Shown here piece by piece: positions 1 through 6,392 of a stretch of DNA of 45,108 bases. Source of the DNA: an uncultured Eubacteriales bacterium. GTDB taxonomy: Bacteria > Bacillota > Clostridia > Oscillospirales > Oscillospiraceae. Position numbers and translations under genes: made by a program. The notes under the pieces were generated by a model, which worked only from the letters and a program-made list of their open reading frames with translations, was not told the DNA's origin and ran no database searches. The stretch is taken from contig ONSW01000016.1 in the NCBI GenBank assembly GCA_900320595.1, forward strand, positions 1 to 45,108, given 5' to 3'. Numbering within the stretch: position 1 is the stretch's first letter; each line of letters starts with the position of its first letter.

Positions 1-96
1 GAGACCGGCGCCGAGATCAAGGTCCCGCTCTTTATCGAGCGCGGCGAGAAGATCAAGGTCGACACCCGCACCGGCGAGTATCTGTCCAGAGCGTAA
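1..96 (+). CDS. efp: Elongation factor P, C-terminal end (partial)
   Basis: The window opens inside this gene. The 31 visible residues end in [13 protein letters not shown] and a TAA stop, the very conserved C-terminus of bacterial EF-P (third OB-like domain). EF-P binds the ribosome between the P and E sites and relieves stalling at polyproline stretches. Only the tail is present, so the modification-site loop cannot be assessed. It is followed after 51 bases by the CD1247-type gene on the same strand, probably co-transcribed and ending at the terminator at 714-741. Confidence 0.9.
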   Translation, partial: ETGAEIKVPLFIERGEKIKVDTRTGEYLSRA

Positions 97-147
97 GTGT
101 CCGTATTCCACCACACGGAAGCCTGTTGAGGCAGAAAGGAGCTTGCT

Positions 148-684
148 ATGACGATCGTTGAAAGAGCTGCTTATCTCAAGGGCCTGACCGAAGGCCTTGG
201 TGTGGAGCCCGATTCCCGCGACGGGAAGCTCTGGGCCGCGCTGACCGATCTTTTGAGCGACATGGCTCACGAGATCGAAGACCTCCAGTCCGGTTCTCTC
301 GACTTTGCCGACGCCCTTGACGAGATCGGCGACGAGCTGAGCTATCTCGAGGATCTGACCTGTGATCTCGACCGTCCGGAGGATACGGACGATTTCTGCT
401 CGGGCGAGTGTGACAGCTGCGAACACGACTGCTTCTCCGATGAGGAAGAAGAGGACGAGGACGAGGACAACATCGTCCCCTTCTCCGGCGAGGACGAGGA
501 GGACGAGGAAGGCGAGGAGGACGAGGACGAGGAGATCCCGTTCGACAGCGTGCTGTATGACGTCAAGTGCCCCGTCTGCGGCGAGGAGATCACCTTCGGC
601 GAGGAGACGCTTGAAGAGGGCTCGATCGAATGCCCCAAGTGCGGCGAGACGCTGGAATTCGATCTCTCCGGCGAGAACGACTGA
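148..684 (+). CDS. CD1247 N-terminal domain protein with acidic linker and C-terminal zinc ribbon
   Basis: 178 residues. The N-terminus (ERAAYLKGLTEGLGVE, about residues 5-50) matches the helical CD1247-type domain common in Clostridia. It is followed by a very acidic Asp/Glu linker (about 75-130) containing a Cys-rich stretch (CSGECDSCEHDC), and then a zinc-ribbon end with CPVCGEE and CPKCGE pairs (about 140-170). Function is unknown; by appearance it is a cytoplasmic metal-binding adaptor. The start follows AGAAAGGAG with normal spacing. It lies directly downstream of efp, a frequent neighbour of this family as I recall it. The acidic run creates long Ser-rich reading frames on the opposite strand, which are shadows. 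Confidence 0.8.
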   Translation: MTIVERAAYLKGLTEGLGVEPDSRDGKLWAALTDLLSDMAHEIEDLQSGSLDFADALDEIGDELSYLEDLTCDLDRPEDTDDFCSGECDSCEHDCFSDEEEEDEDEDNIVPFSGEDEEDEEGEEDEDEEIPFDSVLYDVKCPVCGEEITFGEETLEEGSIECPKCGETLEFDLSGEND

Positions 685-713
685 CTTTCATTGAAAACCA
701 AACGAAAAAATGA

Positions 714-741
714 CACCTGCCGCCCGTTCGGGCGGCAGGTG
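714..741. terminator. Bidirectional intrinsic terminator
   Basis: Perfect 13-bp stem (CACCTGCCGCCCG with its complement, TT loop). The plus side is followed by CTTTTCTAT and the minus side by TCATTTTTTCG. It ends the efp/CD1247 transcript from the left and the NHLM/LysM-peptide operon from the right. Confidence 0.9.
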
Positions 742-780
742 CTTTTCTATGGGATTTGCGAAAAGGAGTACGAACGCGAA

Positions 781-1056
781 TTAACGCCAGATGCGCGGAT
801 AGATCGTCAGCTTGGTGTCAGCGTAGATCAGGTCGACGTTCTTGACGGTGGTCGGATTCCAGTCCTTGATGTTCTGGACCGTGACGCCGAAACGCGCGGC
901 AATGCCGGAGAGGACGTCGCCGGGAGCGACGGTATAAACGATGTAGCTGCCGTAGTTGACGAAGCTGCCGTGGGAGTACTGCTGCCAGCTGCCGGCGCCG
1001 CCGGAGACGGATTCTACTTCTGCATCGGTGATCGGGGTTTTCAGTTCTTCTGCCAT
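781..1056 (-). CDS. Double-glycine leader peptide fused to a LysM domain (NHLM-type cargo)
   Basis: 91 residues. A short leader MAEELKTPITDAEVESVSGG (residues 1-20) ends in a double-glycine motif. The rest (about 21-91) is one LysM domain: YTVAPGDVLSGIAARFGV, then IKDWN and a closing LTIYPRIW. LysM binds N-acetylglucosamine polymers such as peptidoglycan. There is no Sec signal, so export would depend on the C39-peptidase ABC transporter at 6393-8573 cutting after GG. The start is fixed by AGGAGGATAG just upstream; the longer upstream frame overlaps the neighbouring gene and lacks a ribosome site. Last gene of the minus-strand locus, ending at the bidirectional terminator. Leader plus LysM is unusual for a bacteriocin-type precursor, and no Cys/Ser/Thr-rich core is seen. 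Confidence 0.8.
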   Translation of the reverse strand: MAEELKTPITDAEVESVSGGAGSWQQYSHGSFVNYGSYIVYTVAPGDVLSGIAARFGVTVQNIKDWNPTTVKNVDLIYADTKLTIYPRIWR

Positions 1057-1083
1057 GGTTCTATCCTCCTGAAAAATATGTTC

Positions 1084-1109
1084 CACAAAAGCCCGCAGGC
1101 TTTCTTGTG
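1084..1109 (-). other. Imperfect stem-loop between the Nif11-like and LysM-peptide genes
   Basis: CACAAAAGCC and GGCTTTCTTGTG can pair with small bulges. On the minus strand the stem is followed by a short T-rich stretch and the AGGAGG of the LysM gene. It could be a partial terminator or an RNA-processing site that sets cargo stoichiometry; this is inference. Confidence 0.35.
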
Positions 1110-1145
1110 TACGGGTTTGGTTCCGCGTGTTTTTCGTCCGGCGGT

Positions 1146-1445
1146 TCAGACGTTTTCGTCCTCCGCGCCCATCAGGCGGCGCAGGAGCGTAACGAACCAG
1201 GAATAGCGGTTGATCTCCTGCTCGGCCATGAGCGCGGGGTCGAGCCCGCCGGCGACATGGTCGAGCTCGTCGTCGGAGAGCGCCTCCTTTTCGGGCGGCG
1301 GCGCAAGATGATAGCCGCGCTCGGCAGCAAGCCTTTCGGCCGTTTCCCACGCGGTCTTCGGATCGGGGCAGGCGCGCAGTGCGTCGAGCAGCGCGGCGTC
1401 ATGCCGCACAAGCTCTTCAAATTCTTCCCGGCTGATCGTCGTCAT
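1146..1445 (-). CDS. Nif11-like leader peptide precursor with GG motif
   Basis: 99 residues. The N-terminal 40-50 residues (EEFEELVRHDAALLDALRAC...) follow the Nif11-like leader pattern, and LSDDELDHVAGG (about 56-67) is a typical double-glycine end. The 32-residue remainder (LDPALMAEQEINRYSW...) has no cysteine and no recognised modification core. Probable cargo of the NHLM transporter in the same locus. Start supported by GGGAGGAG seven or so bases upstream. It lies 31 bases after the sigma-factor gene, in the same transcription direction. Activity of the released peptide is unknown. Confidence 0.75.
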   Translation of the reverse strand: MTTISREEFEELVRHDAALLDALRACPDPKTAWETAERLAAERGYHLAPPPEKEALSDDELDHVAGGLDPALMAEQEINRYSWFVTLLRRLMGAEDENV

Positions 1446-1476
1446 GGTCTCCTCCCGTCCTTTTTGCGTATGTATC

Positions 1477-1956
1477 TCAGCCTCCCAGCATGCCGCGCAG
1501 CTTTTTCAGCAGCGCCTGGTGTCTGCGCTTGAGCACGCTGTAAGGGAGGTCCATTTTATTGGCAATCTCCTGAAGAGAGTTGTTTGCATAGTAATGCAGC
1601 ACCAGGATGTCCCGGTCCTGCTCGTCCAGCTGCCGCAGCGCGACGGCCAGGCGCTCGAGCGAATCGTTGCTGAGGATCTCCTCCTCCACGCTGTCGTCAA
1701 GGGGGATATCCTCGGCCAAAGGCGCGTGTACACGGTGCGTGCGATAATAATCGACGACCGTGTTTCGCGTTATGGTATAGATATAAGAAGACATACCCGT
1801 CCCGCGCTGGGCGTTCATGTTCTCCATGGCTTTGCGAAAAACTTCGCTGCACAGATCTTCTGCGTCCTCCGGACTGCTCACGCGGTTGCGGATATAGTCG
1901 TGAACCTTATGCCGGTATTCGCGGTAGATCGCTTCAAACTGTTCCGCGTCCGTCAT
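1477..1956 (-). CDS. ECF-family RNA polymerase sigma factor
   Basis: 159 residues, the normal length for an ECF sigma factor. Region 2 (FEAIYREYRHKVHDYIRNRV...AEDLCSEVF, about 6-45, with the typical DAEDL segment) contacts core polymerase and the -10 element; region 4 (about 105-155: LDEQDRDILVLHYY, then a helix-turn-helix SLQEIANKMDLPYSVLKRR) binds the -35. Its start overlaps the stop of the 65-residue gene by 4 bases (ATGA), implying translational coupling. No classic transmembrane anti-sigma gene is adjacent; the 65-residue and 300-residue proteins just upstream are the candidates to control it. It presumably directs part of this secretion locus; see the direct repeats at 3989-4172. Confidence 0.9.
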   Translation of the reverse strand: MTDAEQFEAIYREYRHKVHDYIRNRVSSPEDAEDLCSEVFRKAMENMNAQRGTGMSSYIYTITRNTVVDYYRTHRVHAPLAEDIPLDDSVEEEILSNDSLERLAVALRQLDEQDRDILVLHYYANNSLQEIANKMDLPYSVLKRRHQALLKKLRGMLGG

Positions 1957-2150
1957 ATTTTCGGCTCCCGATCCTCTTCTTCCGCCAGCCCTCTCGTGCC
2001 GCCCGCCGCCATGGCCAGGCTGTCATCGCTGAGGGCAAAAAACTGGTTTTGCGCGTACCGATCCAACACTTCGTCGATCACGCCCTGCAGAGCTGTGTTC
2101 TTTTCGAAGCGCTGATAATCAAACAAGGTTTTCAAGGCTGCTTCCAGCAT
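1953..2150 (-). CDS. Small 65-residue protein with a GG motif, coupled to the sigma factor
   Basis: Family not recognised. Helical N-terminus (LEAALKTLFDYQRFEKNTALQGVIDEVLDRYA) followed by LSDDSLAMAAGG at residues 40-51, which lines up with the double-glycine leader ends of the four other small proteins in the locus. Only 14 residues, rich in charge, follow the GG. It overlaps the 300-residue gene upstream by 19 bases and the sigma gene downstream by 4 bases, so the three are almost certainly translated together. It could be an exported short peptide, or a partner of the sigma factor that borrows the leader motif. Confidence 0.7.
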   Translation of the reverse strand: MLEAALKTLFDYQRFEKNTALQGVIDEVLDRYAQNQFFALSDDSLAMAAGGTRGLAEEEDREPKI

Positions 2151-3034
2151 TCGATCTCCTCCTCCAGCCGGATCGCCACGTCATAGGGCGACAGCTCGCC
2201 CTGCTCCGCCAGGAGCTCTTCAAAGCGGCACAGCATCCTGTGGACCTTCTGCGCCAGAAGATCCAGACGCTCGTGTCTGTTCTCCTCCCCGGCGACATAG
2301 TTCTCAAGTCTCCCGCCGACATAGCCCGTCTCGTCCGCGCCGAGGAACAGCTCCTCCATCGCGCGGTCAAAGCGGCCGAAGGCCGCCCACAGGCCGACGG
2401 CGTCGGCCACCAGCTCATCCCAGACGGCGTCCTTCAGCTCCGGGTAAAGCCTGCGGCAGATAAAGTGCGTACATTCGTGCGCTTTGCGGATGGCGTGCGA
2501 ATGCACAAGCCATTCCTCCTCGGAAAAGCCGGCCCGCTCGGCGCTGACAGCGCTGTACGGTCCGACGCTGAGCACGATCAGCGCGTCCTTGTAATTCGCC
2601 CTGTCGGCGGTAAAGCGCGCAAATTCCCCGCTCCAGCTATCGTTTGTGCCGCCCGCCGCCAGAAAAGCCGCCTCGTGCTCGCGGATCTTCGTCCAGTTGA
2701 CGACGCCGTCGAGGATCGCAGCGCCCTGGGTCTGCGGGATCGGCGCACAGGTGCAGCGGTGGGCCATGATCTGCAGAAACAGCTCAAAGTCCGCCCGCTC
2801 GCCGAGCGTGATCACCGGCACCGTGCCGGCCGGGGTCTCCTCCCGGGCGATCTCGTCGCGCTCGTGGCCGCGGAAATGCTTAAGGCTGCGGCATGACGGC
2901 TGCTGCCCCGACCGGACGACTGCGGCGTATTCCGCCGCGCCTTCCTCTCCCGGGGTCAGATAGAGCTGCGGATAGATCTCCGCAAGCGCCGCCATCACGG
3001 CCCTTCCCTGTAAAGCTTTCTCTCCCGCTTCCAT
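2132..3034 (-). CDS. Unknown 300-residue protein with an HExxH motif
   Basis: Family not recognised. Residues about 185-215 contain KAHECTHFICRRL followed by WDELVADAVGL: an HExxH zinc site with a downstream Glu (in ELVADA) well placed as third ligand, as in gluzincin-type metallopeptidases. No signal peptide or membrane segment, so it is cytoplasmic. It also has a Cys pair (RCTCAP, about 95). Start chosen at AAGGAGAGCTT-ATG. It sits between the CW_7 cargo gene and the 65-residue/sigma pair and overlaps the former by 19 bases at its 3' end. It could be a peptidase acting on leaders or on a sigma partner, or an inactive relative; the motif is seen, the activity is inferred. Confidence 0.7.
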   Translation of the reverse strand: MEAGEKALQGRAVMAALAEIYPQLYLTPGEEGAAEYAAVVRSGQQPSCRSLKHFRGHERDEIAREETPAGTVPVITLGERADFELFLQIMAHRCTCAPIPQTQGAAILDGVVNWTKIREHEAAFLAAGGTNDSWSGEFARFTADRANYKDALIVLSVGPYSAVSAERAGFSEEEWLVHSHAIRKAHECTHFICRRLYPELKDAVWDELVADAVGLWAAFGRFDRAMEELFLGADETGYVGGRLENYVAGEENRHERLDLLAQKVHRMLCRFEELLAEQGELSPYDVAIRLEEEIECWKQP

Positions 3035-3064
3035 AAGCTCTCCTTGCTGCGCCGGTATGGAGTT

Positions 3065-3090
3065 CCCCTCCGCCCGTTGGGGCGGAGGGG
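3065..3090 (-). other. Strong stem-loop after the CW_7-peptide gene
   Basis: CCCCTCCGCCC pairs with GGGCGGAGGGG (11 bp, 4-base loop) between the CW_7 cargo gene and the HExxH gene. No T-run follows on either strand, so it is more likely a message-stabilising or processing element that lets the cargo message outlast the downstream genes than a full terminator. Confidence 0.55.
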
Positions 3091-3131
3091 ATGTTTGCTG
3101 TCAGGCTCTTTGCCTGTTAGGGAAAGAAGGA

Positions 3132-3458
3132 TTACAGCAGCAGGTTGTTGACCAGGTTCTGGATGGTCTCGGGCGGGTAGCCGGCCTTGCGGAGTCTGGC
3201 GACACGGTCAGCACCGTTGCCGTACTTGCCGTTGATGACGTCGCGGGCGACATCGCCGTACTTCATGTAGTCGTTGACCAGACCCTGAACGACCTCGTAG
3301 TCATAGCCGGCGCGGGTCAGACGAGCCACGCGATCCTGGCCGTTGCCGTAGTCGCCGCGGATGCAGGCGAGGGCAGCTCTCATGTTTCTGGTAACGCCGC
3401 CGGAGACTTCCTCCAGGGCCTCGTCGGCCAGAACTTCAACTTTCTTTTCTTCGCTCAT
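3132..3458 (-). CDS. Double-glycine leader peptide fused to two CW_7 (Cpl-7) wall-binding repeats
   Basis: 108 residues. Leader with LADEALEEVSGG (about 10-21), then two tandem repeats: about 33-65 (IRGDYGNGQDRVARLTRAGY, then VVQGLVNDY) and about 72-107 (VINGKYGNGADRVARLRKAGY, here split for length, then TIQNLVNNLL). The GxYGNGxDRxxRLxxAGY...VQxxVN pattern is that of the CW_7 motif found at the C-terminus of the Cpl-7 phage lysozyme and other wall hydrolases, which binds the peptidoglycan muropeptide. There is no catalytic domain. Start follows AAAAAAGGAGATACGAAC. Probably exported by the NHLM transporter of this locus with cleavage after GG. Confidence 0.82.
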   Translation of the reverse strand: MSEEKKVEVLADEALEEVSGGVTRNMRAALACIRGDYGNGQDRVARLTRAGYDYEVVQGLVNDYMKYGDVARDVINGKYGNGADRVARLRKAGYPPETIQNLVNNLLL

Positions 3459-3548
3459 GTTCGTATCTCCTTTTTTAATATTTCTCCTCCCGGCAGCACC
3501 GATCCGGCACGGCGGGAAGGGTTTTACAATGATGGTGGGTCGCCGGAC

Positions 3549-3953
3549 TTACAGCTTTTCCGGCGTCCGGGCATTGTGCAGATCTTTGCGCTCCAGGGTT
3601 CTTTTTTCATCCGCGCGGCGCGCCTTTTCGGTGCTGTCGGCGATCATCAGACCGCGCACCAGCGAGCCGATCCAGGCGTTGAGGTCGAACGCACGCCCCG
3701 TGTTGACGCTCCGGCCGCCGGAGACGGCCTCGATCTCGTCATCGTCGACGGGCTGCATCTGCGCCGCCGTCTCAAAAGCGCTTGCGGACAGGTTATAGCC
3801 GATCTGCTCGGCGGCCAGGGCCGCCAGCTCGGACAGGCGGAGAGCGCCGTTCTGCTTGGCCAGGTCCTCGACCTTTTCGCGGTAACGCTCGCGGAGGTCC
3901 TGATCCTCGCTCAGCGCGGTTTCGAGCTTTTTGATCTCTTCGTAAGCTTTCAT
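3549..3953 (-). CDS. Nif11-like precursor protein with VSGG cleavage motif
   Basis: 134 residues from ATG at 3953, chosen for the AGGAAGGGA site upstream; an upstream in-frame ATG at 4115 would run through the direct repeats and is not preferred. The first 80 residues form a long charged helical leader (EEIKKLETALSEDQDLRERY..., SELAALAAEQIGYNLS) of Nif11 type, ending VDDDEIEAVSGG. The 54-residue remainder starts RSVNTGRAFDLNAWIGSLVRGLM, with an amphipathic stretch, then a charged tail. No cysteine is present in the core, so lanthipeptide-type rings are not expected. It is the first gene after the repeat region, downstream of the two ABC genes. Confidence 0.72.
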   Translation of the reverse strand: MKAYEEIKKLETALSEDQDLRERYREKVEDLAKQNGALRLSELAALAAEQIGYNLSASAFETAAQMQPVDDDEIEAVSGGRSVNTGRAFDLNAWIGSLVRGLMIADSTEKARRADEKRTLERKDLHNARTPEKL

Positions 3954-3988
3954 GTCTGTCCCTTCCTGCGGCAGCGGCCGCTTGCTTA

Positions 3989-4172
3989 TCGCTTTCTGTC
4001 TCTTTATACGAACGACTTTTCGTTCGGGACGCTTTCGGTCGAAAATTTTTTTCTTTTTTTCGTCCGGGCTGCGCCGTTCGTCTTTTTTTCGGCAGATCGC
4101 GGCGGGCGATTGCATGTCGCTTTCTGTCTCTTTATACGAACGACTTTCCGCTCGGGACGCTTTTTTCGAAAA
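3989..4172 (-). repeat. Two ~57-bp direct repeats (3989-4045 and 4117-4172), candidate tandem promoters
   Basis: The copies start 128 bases apart; their first 31 bases are identical and the rest differs at a few positions. Read on the minus strand both contain AAGCGTCC, about 17 bases later CGTATAAA, and then GAGACAGAAAGCGA. CGTA is a common -10 core for ECF sigma factors, so these may be tandem promoters for the cargo genes used by the sigma factor of the locus. They fill the 222-base gap between the second ABC gene and the 134-residue precursor. Repeat is seen; promoter role is inferred. Confidence 0.6.
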
Positions 4173-4175
4173 ATT

Positions 4176-6380
4176 TTATTCTTTTTCTTCCGGCTTGGTG
4201 TCCGTGTCCAGCCTCTGCCGCTCGACCAGCTCGGCGAAAAAGCCCTTCTTCGCGATCAGCTCGTCATAGGTGCCGTCCTCGATGATCCGTCCCTTGTCGA
4301 GCACCAGGATGCGGTCGCAGTTGCGGATCGTGGAGAGGCGGTGCGCGATGACGATACGGGTGCACTTGAGGCTGTCGAGCGCGTCGGACACCTGCTTTTG
4401 CGTCTTGTTGTCAAGCGCCGAGGTCGCCTCGTCGAACATCAGCACCTTCGGCTTCGGCGCGACGGCGCGCGCGATCATGAGACGCTGCTTCTGTCCGCCG
4501 GAAATGCCGCCCTGGCCCTCGGAAATGATGGTCTGCATGCCCATCGGCATGGAGCGGATGCTCTCGGCGATGCCGGCCATTTCCGCGGCCTCCCATGCCT
4601 CGTCGAGCGTGAGCTGCGGCGCGGAGATGACGATATTGGAATAGATGTCGCCCTGGAAGAGGCTGCCGTCCTGGGTCACCGCGCCGATCCGGCGGCGCAG
4701 CGAGCGCAGATCGAGCTTGGACATATCCTTGCCGTCGTAATAGATCGCGCCCTTTTCCGGCGTTTCAAAGCCGAGCAGCAGACGCATCAGCGTCGATTTG
4801 CCGCAGCCCGTCGTGCCGACGATGGCGATGTATTCGCCGGCCTTGATCTTCAGGCTCATCCCGTCGACGACATAGGGCATGTTGTCCGTATAGCGGAAGT
4901 AGACGTTCGACAGCTCGATGTTGCCCTTGAGGGAGGTGACCATCGTCTTGTTCTCGGTGGTCTCCGGCTCGGTCTTCAGGATGGGCTCGGCCATCTCAAG
5001 GATCGGGCGGATACGCGCCACAGAGAGCGCCACGCCCGTCAGCGAGGCAAAGGCGCCGGCCACCAGGCCGTAGGCGGCGTTGAAGGCGATATACTCCGAG
5101 GGGCTGACCCTGGTCTGTACCGCGATATAGTACATCAGGATCGTGCCCGCCAGCGAGATCGCCATGGAGATCGCCGCGTTTGCCTTTAAAAGCAGCGGGG
5201 GATTGTAGCTGAGCTCTGCGAGCTCGGTATAGGCGCCGGCCCAGCGGGCAAAGGCGCGCTTTTCCGCACCGGCGAGCTTGATCTTCTGCACGCCGGAAAT
5301 CAGCGCGTAACTGATGCCGTTTTCCTTGGCGCCCTTTTCCATCATCTGACGGCTGATCTTCATCTGGCGGAAGGAGGAGAGCAGGCTGAAGGCCAGGCTC
5401 ACCGCGATGATCCCCAGCGCGGGCACCACCAGCGCCGGCGCGAAGTTGAAGATCTGGGGCACATACAGCAGCGACGAGAGCGACGTGAGACCCAGCGAGA
5501 AGACGCTGCCGAGAAGCAGGCTGCACAGCTGGTTGACCGCGTCGGCGCGGCTGGACAGTTCACCGGAGGCATACTTGCGGAAGAAGTTTGCCGGCAGGTT
5601 CATCAGGCGCATCATCATCGCGGCCTCCACGCTGAGGGAGGTCTTGATCTCGACGCGGTTCATCATCAGCTCGCGCACCGCGCCGATCAGCTGGGATGAG
5701 ACGATGGCGCAGACCATGAATACCGCCGTGCCGAGGAGCAGCCCTGTGCTGCCGCTGTCAAGCACAAAGCCCGTGAGCAGGCGGGTGATGCGCAAGATCG
5801 GGATGCCGAAGAGCGTGACGAGGAGCGTCAGCGCGATCAGCAGCACGAAGTCGCCCGTGCTCAGACAGTTTTTCATGTAAAGGATCAGATCCGGGATGCC
5901 CAGCTTTTTGAGCGGCAGCGGCCGGTAAAAGCAGATGGCGTCCGGGCGGAAGCGTTCCGCCGTCGCGGCGGTGACCCGGGTCTTCTCGCCGGTGACAGGG
6001 TCGCTGAACCAATAGCCCGCGAAGGGATTGGGCAGCAGCGCGACGGGCGTGCCGTCCTCCTTGAGGAAGCCGAGCATCGGCCCGAAGGCGTCCTTCTGCC
6101 AGCCCTTTTCCAGCTTGACGCTCCGGCGCATCAGCCCGTGCGGACGCAGACAGTATTCCAGCTGCTCGTCGATGTCGGTGATGCTGTCGGGGATCTCCTG
6201 GCTTTTATAATGGTAGTATTTCAGGATCTCATCGATCGCGGCCTTCGTCACGATCCTGTCGTCGAGCGCGCCGATGCCCTGTTTGCCGAGCACCGTTGCG
6301 GCCATGCGCAGAATGGAGTCTTCAAAGAGTTCCTGATCGCTTGCTTTGCGCTGTCTTATCTGTTCATCAAACCAACCCAT
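4176..6380 (-). CDS. NHLM-type bacteriocin/peptide ABC transporter, ATPase/permease without peptidase (ABC2 type)
   Basis: 734 residues. About 1-165 is a soluble N-terminal region typical of the second NHLM transporter, without the C39 Cys-His pair; 175-460 holds about six membrane segments; 495-734 is the ATPase with GTTGCGKST, ISGGQKQR, VLMFDEATSALD and the H-loop IAHRLST. It most likely forms a heterodimer with the ABC1 protein encoded 12 bases upstream. The family is named for nitrile-hydratase-leader and Nif11-leader microcins, which fits the Nif11-like precursors here. Confidence 0.9.
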   Translation of the reverse strand: MGWFDEQIRQRKASDQELFEDSILRMAATVLGKQGIGALDDRIVTKAAIDEILKYYHYKSQEIPDSITDIDEQLEYCLRPHGLMRRSVKLEKGWQKDAFGPMLGFLKEDGTPVALLPNPFAGYWFSDPVTGEKTRVTAATAERFRPDAICFYRPLPLKKLGIPDLILYMKNCLSTGDFVLLIALTLLVTLFGIPILRITRLLTGFVLDSGSTGLLLGTAVFMVCAIVSSQLIGAVRELMMNRVEIKTSLSVEAAMMMRLMNLPANFFRKYASGELSSRADAVNQLCSLLLGSVFSLGLTSLSSLLYVPQIFNFAPALVVPALGIIAVSLAFSLLSSFRQMKISRQMMEKGAKENGISYALISGVQKIKLAGAEKRAFARWAGAYTELAELSYNPPLLLKANAAISMAISLAGTILMYYIAVQTRVSPSEYIAFNAAYGLVAGAFASLTGVALSVARIRPILEMAEPILKTEPETTENKTMVTSLKGNIELSNVYFRYTDNMPYVVDGMSLKIKAGEYIAIVGTTGCGKSTLMRLLLGFETPEKGAIYYDGKDMSKLDLRSLRRRIGAVTQDGSLFQGDIYSNIVISAPQLTLDEAWEAAEMAGIAESIRSMPMGMQTIISEGQGGISGGQKQRLMIARAVAPKPKVLMFDEATSALDNKTQKQVSDALDSLKCTRIVIAHRLSTIRNCDRILVLDKGRIIEDGTYDELIAKKGFFAELVERQRLDTDTKPEEKE

Positions 6381-6392
6381 GACTCCACCCCC

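Noticed and set aside
781-3953. Lanthipeptide or other modified RiPP interpretation of the small GG-proteins
   Set aside because: The cores lack Cys and Ser/Thr patterns and no modification enzyme is encoded; two of the cores are recognisable wall-binding domains.
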